Positions 18,124 through 24,255 of a stretch of DNA of 33,593 nt are shown here, in pieces (positions within the stretch are counted from its first letter, which is position 1; each line of letters opens with the position of its first letter). The notes beneath the pieces are model-generated. The model searched no databases. It saw nothing but the letters and a program-made list of their open reading frames with translations, and was not told the DNA's origin. The DNA is from an uncultured Pelagibacteraceae bacterium (GTDB lineage: Bacteria > Pseudomonadota > Alphaproteobacteria > Pelagibacterales > Pelagibacteraceae): the NCBI GenBank assembly GCA_902552705.1, contig CACDHZ010000001.1:1-33593 (forward strand), read 5' to 3'. The translations under genes and the position numbers were made by a program.

Positions 18124-18207
18124 ATGGATAGAACGAAACGAAACGAAACGAAACGAAAAGAAATGGAAATGAAATGTTTAAAGTGTATAAGAAGGAAATT
18201 GAAGTAG
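18124..18207 (+). other. Short upstream ORF overlapping the pnp start (hypothetical)
   Basis: An ATG at 18124 opens a 27-codon frame ([18 protein letters not shown]...) ending at TAG 18205-18207, 34 bases inside pnp and in a different frame. Its peptide is dominated by lysine, arginine and glutamate because it reads through the CGAAA repeat. There is no clear Shine-Dalgarno sequence and no evidence that it is translated. It is listed because loss of one repeat unit would place its ATG in frame with pnp. Confidence 0.25.
18134..18158 (+). repeat. Five tandem copies of CGAAA in the rpsO-pnp spacer
   Basis: Five perfect, uninterrupted CGAAA units fill 18134-18158, then decay into an all-purine and ATG-containing stretch (AGAAATGGAAATGAAATG) that leads into the pnp start at 18174. 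No other short tandem repeat of this kind was seen in the window. It sits where pnp leader control elements occur in other bacteria, but it does not form a hairpin. Confidence 0.9.
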
Positions 18208-20246
18208 CAGGAAAGAAGATAAGTTTAGAAACAGGTAAAATAGCAAGACAAGCAGACGGTGCAATAATCGCAAGATGTGGTGAGACAGTTGTTTTAGCAA
18301 CAGTAGTGGGTGCAAAAAAAGTAAATCCTGATGTAGATTATTTTCCATTATCTGTAAATTACCAAGAAAAATATTATGCAGCTGGAAAAATTCCAGGCGG
18401 ATACTTTAAGAGAGAGGCTAGGCCAACAGAAAGTGAAACATTAATATCAAGGTTAATTGATAGACCAATCAGACCCTTGTTTCCAGATGAATTTAAAAAT
18501 GAAGTTCAGTTATTACCAACGGTAGTTTCTTATGATAAAGAAAATGAAGCTGACATTTTATCAATTACAGCTTCTTCTGCAGCATTAGCTATATCAGGAA
18601 TGCCTTTTATGGGTCCTGTAGGAGCATCAAGAGTAGGTTATGTTGATGGCAAATACGTTTTAAACCCTTCAAAAACTGAATTAGAAAAATCTAAGTTAGA
18701 TTTAGTTGTGGCAGGAACAAAAGATGCTGTGCTCATGGTTGAGTCTGAAGCAAGAGGCTTAACAGAGGAAGAAATGTTAAATGCAGTCAAATTTGGCCAT
18801 GAAGGATTTGTCCCTGTGATCAAAATGATAGAGGAACTTGCAAAAGAATGCAGAAAACCAGAGTGGACTGTTGAAAAAAAAGATTTATCTGAAGTTAAAC
18901 AAAAACTCGAAGAAACTTTCACTGAAGATTTAAAGAAAGCTTTTGCAACGAGAGATAAACAAGATAGATCTAATCAAATTTCAGAGATAACTGATAAAGC
19001 TAAAAAACTTTATGAGGAAGATGAAAATTATACAGATCTAGATATAAACTCTGTGCTTAAAAACCTAGAAAAATCAATAGTAAGAACTGATATTTTAAAA
19101 AATAAAAATAGAATTGATGGAAGAAGTTTGTCAGATGTAAGGGCAATTTCATGTGAAGTTGGTTTTTTGCCAAGAACTCATGGCTCTGCTTTGTTTACTA
19201 GAGGAGAAACGCAGGCAATTGTTACTGCAACTCTTGGTACTTCTGATGATGAGCAAAGAATTGAGAGCTTAGATGGATTGCAAAGAGAAAGATTTATGCT
19301 TCATTATAATTTTCCACCCTTTTCAGTTGGTGAAACTGGAAGAATTGGAACTGGTAGAAGAGAAATTGGGCATGGTAAATTAGCGTGGAGAGCAATTCAC
19401 TCTTCTTTACCGTCAAAAGAAACATTTCCGTATACATTTAGAGTAGTGTCAGAGATTACCGAGTCTAATGGTTCTTCTTCAATGGCTACAGTTTGTGGAA
19501 CCTCACTTGCATTGATGGATGCCGGAGTACCAATTAAGGAACCGGTTGCTGGAATTGCAATGGGATTAATTAAAGAAGGTAAAGATTTTAGTGTTTTATC
19601 AGACATTTTGGGTGATGAAGATCACTTAGGTGATATGGATTTCAAAGTTGCAGGGACTAAAAATGGAATTACCTCCCTTCAAATGGATATTAAAATTACA
19701 GGTATTACATTTGAAATTATGGAGCAGGCATTAAGTCAAGCTAAAGAGGGAAGAATTCATATTTTAGGTGAAATGAATAAAGCATTAGACAAATCAAGAG
19801 CGGATGTTGGAAAACATACTCCAAAAATGGAAAAGATTACTGTTGATAAAAAAGATATTGCTGCAGTTATTGGAAAAGGTGGCGCAACTATTAGAGAGAT
19901 TGTTGAAAAATCAGGAGCAAAAGTTGATGTAAATGATGAAGGTGTAGTAACTGTTGCTGCTCCAGATGAGGAGTCAAGAAATATCGCTTTGCAGTTTATT
20001 AAAGATATCACTGCAAAAGCTGAACTTAATAAAATTTACTCTGGTAAAGTTATGAAAATTATGGAGTTTGGTGCTTTTGTAAATTTCTTAGGAAAACAAG
20101 ATGGTCTTGTTCACATTTCTGAGCTAGCTCCTAAAAGAGTGGAAAAAGTATCAGATGTTGTGAAAGAAGGTGATGAAGTAAAAGTTAAAGTTATTGGTTT
20201 TGATAGAGGTAAAGTTAAACTTTCTATGAAACAAGCTACTGAATAA
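18174..20246 (+). CDS. pnp: Polyribonucleotide nucleotidyltransferase (PNPase)
   Basis: Phosphorolytic 3'-to-5' exoribonuclease of mRNA decay. Two RNase PH-like domains are visible: the first begins [24 protein letters not shown] and the second, catalytic, contains [29 protein letters not shown] and [15 protein letters not shown] (metal-binding Asp). A helical linker lies between them. The KH domain ([20 protein letters not shown], about 565) and S1 domain ([28 protein letters not shown], about 620-690) end the protein. The 690-residue length is normal. Three ATGs in three frames (18163, 18169, 18174) crowd the start; only 18174 gives the PNPase frame. Its leader carries a CGAAA repeat. Confidence 0.97.
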   Translation: MFKVYKKEIEVAGKKISLETGKIARQADGAIIARCGETVVLATVVGAKKVNPDVDYFPLSVNYQEKYYAAGKIPGGYFKREARPTESETLISRLIDRPIRPLFPDEFKNEVQLLPTVVSYDKENEADILSITASSAALAISGMPFMGPVGASRVGYVDGKYVLNPSKTELEKSKLDLVVAGTKDAVLMVESEARGLTEEEMLNAVKFGHEGFVPVIKMIEELAKECRKPEWTVEKKDLSEVKQKLEETFTEDLKKAFATRDKQDRSNQISEITDKAKKLYEEDENYTDLDINSVLKNLEKSIVRTDILKNKNRIDGRSLSDVRAISCEVGFLPRTHGSALFTRGETQAIVTATLGTSDDEQRIESLDGLQRERFMLHYNFPPFSVGETGRIGTGRREIGHGKLAWRAIHSSLPSKETFPYTFRVVSEITESNGSSSMATVCGTSLALMDAGVPIKEPVAGIAMGLIKEGKDFSVLSDILGDEDHLGDMDFKVAGTKNGITSLQMDIKITGITFEIMEQALSQAKEGRIHILGEMNKALDKSRADVGKHTPKMEKITVDKKDIAAVIGKGGATIREIVEKSGAKVDVNDEGVVTVAAPDEESRNIALQFIKDITAKAELNKIYSGKVMKIMEFGAFVNFLGKQDGLVHISELAPKRVEKVSDVVKEGDEVKVKVIGFDRGKVKLSMKQATE

Positions 20247-20322
20247 ATCTTAGATGTACCAAATAACTGTACGTGGCGATCTATCATCTATACACTTAAT
20301 TTAAGATTTCGTATGGTTGATT

Positions 20323-20499
20323 ATGGCTAATCTAAACGGAATTATTGAACCAATATATTTTTTAATCACATCGATATCATTTATAATATTAAGTGCAATC
20401 CAATATAAAAAATTTGGAAAAAGTATAGAAACAATTTATCTGGCAATTTTGGCGGTTTTCTTCCTAATTAGTTATCTTGCTATAATTTTAAAAGGTTAA
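20323..20499 (+). CDS. Small two-helix membrane protein, function unknown
   Basis: I do not recognise a family. The 58-residue product has two hydrophobic segments (IYFLITSISFIILSAIQY and IYLAILAVFFLISYLAIIL) joined by a basic turn (KKFGKSIE), consistent with a two-pass inner membrane protein. The track starts at TTG 20317; the ATG at 20323 (MANLNGIIEP) is more plausible. It lies 76 bases after pnp and converges, with a 20-base gap, on an equally small membrane gene on the other strand. Coherent hydropathy and a filled gap support coding, but no homology can be asserted. Confidence 0.55.
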   Translation: MANLNGIIEPIYFLITSISFIILSAIQYKKFGKSIETIYLAILAVFFLISYLAIILKG

Positions 20500-20519
20500 A
20501 ATTATTGATTCTTCTTATT

Positions 20520-20669
20520 TTATTTAATTTTATATTTAATTTTACTTATTAGAAACAAGGCAATAGCGCTCAAAAGAGCAAATAATTCAAGAGCATGTCC
20601 TGAGTCACCTAAAATTAGTTGTACAAATGCGAATATTATACAAACAACGAACCAAACTAAAATTAACAT
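20520..20669 (-). CDS. Small two-helix membrane protein downstream of fabI, function unknown
   Basis: This gene is below the length cut-off of the ORF track. Minus-strand translation from the ATG at 20669 gives 49 residues: a first hydrophobic segment (MLILVWFVVCIIFAFVQLIL), a polar turn (GDSGHALE), a second hydrophobic segment (LFALLSAIALFLI) and a lysine-rich tail (SKIKYKIK). The charge pattern fits a two-pass membrane protein with cytoplasmic C-terminus. It begins seven bases after the fabI stop on the same strand, so it is probably the last gene of the fabA-fabB-fabI operon. I know no family for it. Confidence 0.65.
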   Translation of the reverse strand: MLILVWFVVCIIFAFVQLILGDSGHALELFALLSAIALFLISKIKYKIK

Positions 20670-20676
20670 TTCTATC

Positions 20677-21462
20677 TTAAGTAATATTTTTTGGATCTGG
20701 CATTCCTACTTTGTTATATCCAGCATCTACATAGTGGATTTCACCAGTAACACCATTTGCAAGATCGCTTAATAGATATAATGCTGAATTTCCAACATCA
20801 TGAATATCGACATTTCTTCTTAGAAAAGAATGATCTTCATTCCATTTATATAAGAATTTTGCATCTCCAATAGCTGAAGCCGCCAATGTTTTAATAGGTC
20901 CTGCACTTATTGCATTTACCCTCACACCTTTAGTACCCAAATCTCTTGCAAGATACTTGACACTTGCTTCTAACGCCGATTTGCAAACACCCATCACATT
21001 ATAATTAGGAATAGCTTTAGTAGACTCATAAGTTAAAGTTAACAAGCTTCCACCTTTTCGTAATACTTTGGATGACTCTTTTGCAACTTCCGTAAAAGAA
21101 AAACATGAAATTAACATACTTCTCAAAAAATTTTCTCTAGTAGTATTCAAATATTCTCCAGATAATTCTGATTTATCTGAAAATGCAACTGCGTGTACAA
21201 CAAAATCTATTTCTCCCCATTGAGATTTTATATCTTCAAAAAGTTTTATAACTTCCTCTTTTTTTTCAACATCACAACTGAACGTTATCTTTGAATTTAA
21301 TTTTTCTGCTAAAGGTATAACTCTTTTTTTTAAAGCATCTCCTAAATAAGTAAATGATAACTCCGCACCAGCTTCTGCGAGTTTTTGTGAAATACCCCAT
21401 GCAATAGATCTTTCATTGGCGACACCCATGATTAATCCTTTTTTACCTTTCATTAAACTCAT
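20677..21462 (-). CDS. fabI: Enoyl-[acyl-carrier-protein] reductase (NADH), FabI type
   Basis: Reduces trans-2-enoyl-ACP in the last step of each fatty acid elongation cycle. It is a divergent short-chain dehydrogenase: N-terminal GLIMGVANERSIAWGISQKLAE forms the FabI-type cofactor loop, and the catalytic Tyr-x6-Lys pair is Y154 and K161 (IPNYNVMGVCKSALE), with a second conserved tyrosine at 145. SAGPIKTLAASAIGD follows as expected. The 261-residue length is normal. The start lies two bases after the fabB stop. The order fabA-fabB-fabI beside irr matches, from memory, the arrangement in rhizobia. Confidence 0.95.
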   Translation of the reverse strand: MSLMKGKKGLIMGVANERSIAWGISQKLAEAGAELSFTYLGDALKKRVIPLAEKLNSKITFSCDVEKKEEVIKLFEDIKSQWGEIDFVVHAVAFSDKSELSGEYLNTTRENFLRSMLISCFSFTEVAKESSKVLRKGGSLLTLTYESTKAIPNYNVMGVCKSALEASVKYLARDLGTKGVRVNAISAGPIKTLAASAIGDAKFLYKWNEDHSFLRRNVDIHDVGNSALYLLSDLANGVTGEIHYVDAGYNKVGMPDPKNIT

Positions 21463-21464
21463 AA

Positions 21465-22676
21465 TTAAACCTTCTCAAAAACTAAAGTTGCATTTGTTCC
21501 ACCAAACCCAAAGCTGTTAGACATTATAGAATTTAAAGTGATATCTTTTTCAACTTTTGTAACTATAGGATATTTTTTTGCTTCATCATCTATATCAGTT
21601 ATATTTACTGATGCCGAAATAAAATTATTTTTCATCATAATTAAACTATAAACTGCTTCATGTACTGAGGTTGCTCCCAAAGAGTGTCCAGAAAGAGATT
21701 TTGTAGAACTTATTTTAGGGATGTTTTCTTTAAATACTTCTCCTACTGCTTTTAGTTCAGTTATATCTCCTACTGGAGTTGAAGTTCCATGAGTATTAAT
21801 ATAATCAATCTTATTTTTACTGGTACTTAAAGCCATTTGCATACATCTAACTGCTCCTTCACCTGAGGGCGCTACCATGTCATATCCATCAGAAGTAGCT
21901 CCATAACCAGTCAACTCAGCATAAATTTTTGCCCCTCTTGCTTTAGCATGTTCATATTCTTCTAAAACTAAAACTCCACCACCACCAGATATTACAAATC
22001 CATCCCTAGTTTTATCGTATGGTCTAGATGCTTTTTCTGGAATATCATTATATTTAGAAGAAAGAGCTGTCATTGCATCAAACATTGCTGTCATAGCAAA
22101 GTGAACTTCATCGCTTCCTCCTGCAAATATAATTTTTTGTTTCCCTAGTTGAATTAATTCCATAGCATTTCCAATACAATGTCCACTAGTTGCACATGCT
22201 GAGCTAATTGTATAATTAACACCTTTAATTTTAAATGGTACTGCTAGTGTAGCAGAAGCAGTACTGGACATTGTTCTTGGAACTACAAATGGTCCCATTT
22301 TTTTTGGATTTTTTTCTCTAGTTTTGTCAGCAGCTAGAATAACATTTTGAATTGATGGTCCGCCAGATCCCATAATCATACCAGTAGAGGAATTACTTAT
22401 ATCTTTTTCTTCTAACCCCGAATCTTTAACAGCCTCTGCCATAGAAATATAGTTATAAGCTGAACCAGGCCCCATAAATCTTATAAATTTTCTATCAACA
22501 TGATCTTCAAGTTTAATATTAGGTTTACCATGTACATGACTTTTTAGATTGTACTCTTTATATTCTTCAGAAAAAGTAATTCCAGATTTGGAATTTAATA
22601 GAGATTTATAGACCTCTTCCTGGTTATTACCTAAACAAGATACAACTCCAATTCCAGTAATAACTACTCTTTTCAT
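21465..22676 (-). CDS. fabB: 3-oxoacyl-ACP synthase I (beta-ketoacyl-ACP synthase I)
   Basis: Condensing enzyme that elongates acyl-ACPs, including the cis-unsaturated intermediates made by FabA. The Cys-His-His active site is visible: C161 in [14 protein letters not shown], histidine in [11 protein letters not shown] and histidine in [15 protein letters not shown]. The C-terminal [17 protein letters not shown] is the usual closing motif. The 403-residue length matches FabB. Its ATG overlaps the fabA stop by one base (TAATG), implying translational coupling, which suits enzymes acting in sequence. Confidence 0.96.
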   Translation of the reverse strand: MKRVVITGIGVVSCLGNNQEEVYKSLLNSKSGITFSEEYKEYNLKSHVHGKPNIKLEDHVDRKFIRFMGPGSAYNYISMAEAVKDSGLEEKDISNSSTGMIMGSGGPSIQNVILAADKTREKNPKKMGPFVVPRTMSSTASATLAVPFKIKGVNYTISSACATSGHCIGNAMELIQLGKQKIIFAGGSDEVHFAMTAMFDAMTALSSKYNDIPEKASRPYDKTRDGFVISGGGGVLVLEEYEHAKARGAKIYAELTGYGATSDGYDMVAPSGEGAVRCMQMALSTSKNKIDYINTHGTSTPVGDITELKAVGEVFKENIPKISSTKSLSGHSLGATSVHEAVYSLIMMKNNFISASVNITDIDDEAKKYPIVTKVEKDITLNSIMSNSFGFGGTNATLVFEKV

Positions 22677-23176
22677 TATTTAAATAATCCTACTTTTAAA
22701 TTTTCTGCTGAATAGATTTTTTTTTCATCTGCAAGCAAAACTCCATTTGCTAAACCAACTGTTGTTCCACCAGGAGACATAATTTTTTTCATATCAATTA
22801 TATATTTCGCTCTCTTTACTTTCTTTAAAACTTCACCAGTAAATTTTACAGTACCAACTCCTAAGGCTCTACCTTTTCCAGGATTGCCAAGCCATCCTAA
22901 GTAAAAACCTACCAGTTGCCACATTGCATCTAAACCTAAACATCCAGGCATTACTGGGTCATCTTTAAAATGACAGTTAAAAAACCAAAGATCATCTTTT
23001 ATATCTAATTCAGCTTTAATTGAGCCTTTTTTAAACTCTCCACTATCATCATTGATATCAGTTATTCTATCAAACATTAGCATTGGTGGAAGTGGTAATT
23101 TTGCATTACCAGGCCCAAAAAGCTCTCCATTTGCACAGTTTATTAGCTCATCATATGTAAATGAGTTTTTTTTCAT
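22676..23176 (-). CDS. fabA: Bifunctional 3-hydroxydecanoyl-ACP dehydratase/isomerase
   Basis: Introduces the cis double bond at the C10 stage of anaerobic-type unsaturated fatty acid synthesis. The active site is clear: the histidine in [29 protein letters not shown] and the aspartate of GLDAMWQ. The track's 190-residue version starts at 23248 with a hydrophobic extension that FabA proteins lack and that would run through the irr operator. The internal ATG at 23176 ([21 protein letters not shown]) gives 166 residues, close to the usual 170, and is preferred. It heads the fabA-fabB-fabI-small membrane protein operon, divergent from irr with an Irr-box-like palindrome between. Confidence 0.95.
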   Translation of the reverse strand: MKKNSFTYDELINCANGELFGPGNAKLPLPPMLMFDRITDINDDSGEFKKGSIKAELDIKDDLWFFNCHFKDDPVMPGCLGLDAMWQLVGFYLGWLGNPGKGRALGVGTVKFTGEVLKKVKRAKYIIDMKKIMSPGGTTVGLANGVLLADEKKIYSAENLKVGLFK

Positions 23177-23189
23177 AAATTTAAGAACC

Positions 23190-23218
23190 TTTATTACTTG
23201 ATTTATTAAGATTATAAT
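23190..23218 (+). promoter_or_regulatory. Predicted sigma70-type promoter of irr
   Basis: A TTTATT hexamer (23190-23195), a 17-base spacer and a perfect TATAAT (23213-23218) form a plausible promoter on the plus strand. The expected transcription start near 23225 gives a leader of about 26 bases before the irr ATG, so the Irr-box-like palindrome would lie directly downstream of the start point. In a genome this AT-rich, TATAAT matches occur by chance, hence the moderate confidence. Confidence 0.5.
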
Positions 23219-23227
23219 ATACAAATA

Positions 23228-23246
23228 GTTTAGAATAATTATAAAC
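23228..23246. promoter_or_regulatory. Irr-box-like palindrome in the fabA/irr divergent region
   Basis: GTTTAGAATAATTATAAAC is a 19-base inverted repeat, perfect except for one mismatched pair. It resembles the iron control element (Irr box) known from rhizobia, whose core is close to TTTAGAA-N-n-TTCTAAA. It ends four bases before the irr ATG and lies 51 bases upstream of the fabA ATG. The position suggests autorepression of irr, with possible effects on the fab operon. Two similar elements precede the rubrerythrin gene. Confidence 0.7.
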
Positions 23247-23250
23247 AATT

Positions 23251-23679
23251 ATGACAAATTTTGACATTTATACTAAAAAACTAAGAAATTCTGGGTTAAG
23301 ACCGACAAAACAAAGATTAAAAATATGCGAGGTTCTTTTTTCGCCAGAAAAAACTTTTCACTTTACAATAAATGATTTAACTAAAATTCTTCAGGATAAA
23401 TTGAGCGAGAAAATTGCTTTAGCTACTGTTTATAACACTGTTCATGCCTTTAAAAAAAAAGGTTATTTAAAGGAGATATCAATTAATAGTGATAAAAGTT
23501 ATTTTGATACAAATACTACTGAACATCATCATTTTTTTGATGAAGATACAAATGAGCTAATTGACTGCGGAAACAACGAGATTGATTCAGTTAATGTTAA
23601 ACAAAACATAACTGGGAAAAAAATAAAGTCAGTAGAAGTATTAGTCAAAGTTGCAACTGATAATCAAAATCAAAATTAA
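23251..23679 (+). CDS. irr: Iron response regulator Irr (Fur superfamily)
   Basis: Irr is the alphaproteobacterial regulator that senses iron through haem or Fe-S status instead of binding Fe(II) directly as Fur does. The winged helix (GLRPTKQRLKICEVLF, then IALATVYNTVHAFKKKGYLKEI) has the ATVYNT recognition helix that separates Irr from Fur (ATVYRT). The haem-associated histidine cluster is in YFDTNTTEHHHFFDEDTNELID, a hallmark of Irr. The N-terminal haem regulatory motif of Bradyrhizobium Irr is absent, as in most Irr proteins. At 142 residues the length is normal. Adjacency to fabA-fabB-fabI supports orthology. It probably controls the palindromes at 23228, 23708 and 23739. Confidence 0.9.
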   Translation: MTNFDIYTKKLRNSGLRPTKQRLKICEVLFSPEKTFHFTINDLTKILQDKLSEKIALATVYNTVHAFKKKGYLKEISINSDKSYFDTNTTEHHHFFDEDTNELIDCGNNEIDSVNVKQNITGKKIKSVEVLVKVATDNQNQN

Positions 23680-23707
23680 TTCAATTATTTCAATAATTTA
23701 ACAATCA

Positions 23708-23726
23708 TTTTAAAATAATTCTAAAC
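23708..23726. promoter_or_regulatory. Irr-box-like element A upstream of rubrerythrin
   Basis: TTTTAAAATAATTCTAAAC matches the fabA/irr element at 16 of 19 positions and shares its central AATAATT. It ends two bases before the predicted -35 hexamer of the rubrerythrin gene and starts 31 bases, about three helical turns, upstream of the related element B. This phasing would let two dimers bind the same DNA face. Confidence 0.65.
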
Positions 23727-23728
23727 TG

Positions 23729-23780
23729 TTGACATGTAGTTTGGAATGATTATATATTTAATTAAATCAAGGAGAAAAAT
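23729..23780 (+). promoter_or_regulatory. Strong promoter and Shine-Dalgarno sequence of the rubrerythrin gene
   Basis: A perfect TTGACA (23729-23734) is followed, after 16-18 bases, by TATATA/TATATT as the -10 element (23751-23758). A clear AAGGAG sits six bases before the ATG at 23781. Most genes in this window start at tight junctions without any recognisable ribosome binding site, so this combination stands out and implies high expression when derepressed. Confidence 0.7.
23739..23757. promoter_or_regulatory. Irr-box-like element B overlapping the rubrerythrin -10 region
   Basis: GTTTGGAATGATTATATAT matches the fabA/irr element at 15 of 19 positions. It fills the spacer and -10 region of the predicted rubrerythrin promoter, where a bound protein would block RNA polymerase. 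Its right half is weaker because it merges with the -10 sequence, so this is the least certain of the three elements. Confidence 0.5.
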
Positions 23781-24197
23781 ATGTCATTAAAAGGAAGTAA
23801 AACAGAGGAAAACTTAAAGGCAGCATTTGCTGGCGAAAGTCAAGCTAACAGACGTTATTTATATTTTGCTCAAAAAGCTGATATTGAGGGTTATAATGAC
23901 GTCGCAACTGTATTCAGGTCTACTGCAGAGGGTGAAACTGGACACGCACATGGACACTTGGAATATTTGGAGGAAGTTGGAGATCCAGCTACAGGTAAAC
24001 CAATTGGTGAAACTAAAGCTAATTTAGCTTCAGCTGTTGCCGGTGAAACACATGAGTACACAGATATGTACCCTGGTATGGCAAAAACAGCAAGAGAAGA
24101 AGGTTTTGAAGAAATTGCAGATTGGTTTGAAACTTTAGCAAAAGCTGAAAAATCTCACGCAGGTAAATTTCAAAAGACTCTAGAATCTATCGCGTAA
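23781..24197 (+). CDS. Rubrerythrin, diiron domain only
   Basis: Ferritin-like diiron protein of the rubrerythrin family, associated with peroxide reduction and iron handling. All expected diiron ligands are present: E19, E52 and H55 (EGETGH), E89 and E92 (GETHEY), and E123 and H126 (AEKSH). The C-terminal rubredoxin domain of classical rubrerythrin is missing and the protein contains no cysteine, so electrons must come from another partner, for which the adjacent Fe-S protein is a candidate. The 138-residue length is typical of this short proteobacterial form. It has its own promoter with two Irr-box-like elements and a strong ribosome binding site. A perfect palindrome follows the stop. Confidence 0.93.
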   Translation: MSLKGSKTEENLKAAFAGESQANRRYLYFAQKADIEGYNDVATVFRSTAEGETGHAHGHLEYLEEVGDPATGKPIGETKANLASAVAGETHEYTDMYPGMAKTAREEGFEEIADWFETLAKAEKSHAGKFQKTLESIA

Positions 24198-24211
24198 ATA
24201 AAATTAATTTA

Positions 24212-24233
24212 TGGTGGAGATATATCTCCACCA
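24212..24233. terminator. Perfect 22-base palindrome after rubrerythrin (partial terminator or RNA-stabilising hairpin)
   Basis: The arms TGGTGGAGA and TCTCCACCA pair perfectly around a TATA loop, giving a 9-bp stem with six or more G-C pairs, unusual in such AT-rich DNA. It begins 14 bases after the rubrerythrin stop. The plus strand continues with five A residues rather than a T run, so it is not a classical terminator in that direction. It could protect the rubrerythrin mRNA end and lower expression of the next genes. The track's ATG at 24211 lies in this hairpin. Confidence 0.8.
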
Positions 24234-24255
24234 AAAATCTCTAAATTTAAAGTGT

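Noticed and set aside
18134-18158. CGAAA repeat as a CRISPR array
   Set aside because: The unit is five bases with no spacers and there are no cas genes. It is a simple tandem repeat.
20247-20310. Structured RNA after pnp
   Set aside because: Short complementary segments (TAGATG with CATCTA, two GTAC copies, ATCTTA with TAAGAT) can be paired, but the stems are 4-6 bp with large bulges and compete with each other. There is no T run. This is not enough to call an RNA element or terminator.
23177-23248. N-terminal extension of FabA in the ORF track
   Set aside because: The extra 24 residues are hydrophobic, absent from FabA proteins, and encoded by the irr promoter and Irr-box region. The ATG at 23176 gives the standard length.
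24211-24255. Upstream start of the Fe-S protein in the ORF track
   Set aside because: The ATG is at the edge of a perfect palindrome and adds 15 residues unlike the family. The ATG at 24256 is followed by the conserved region.
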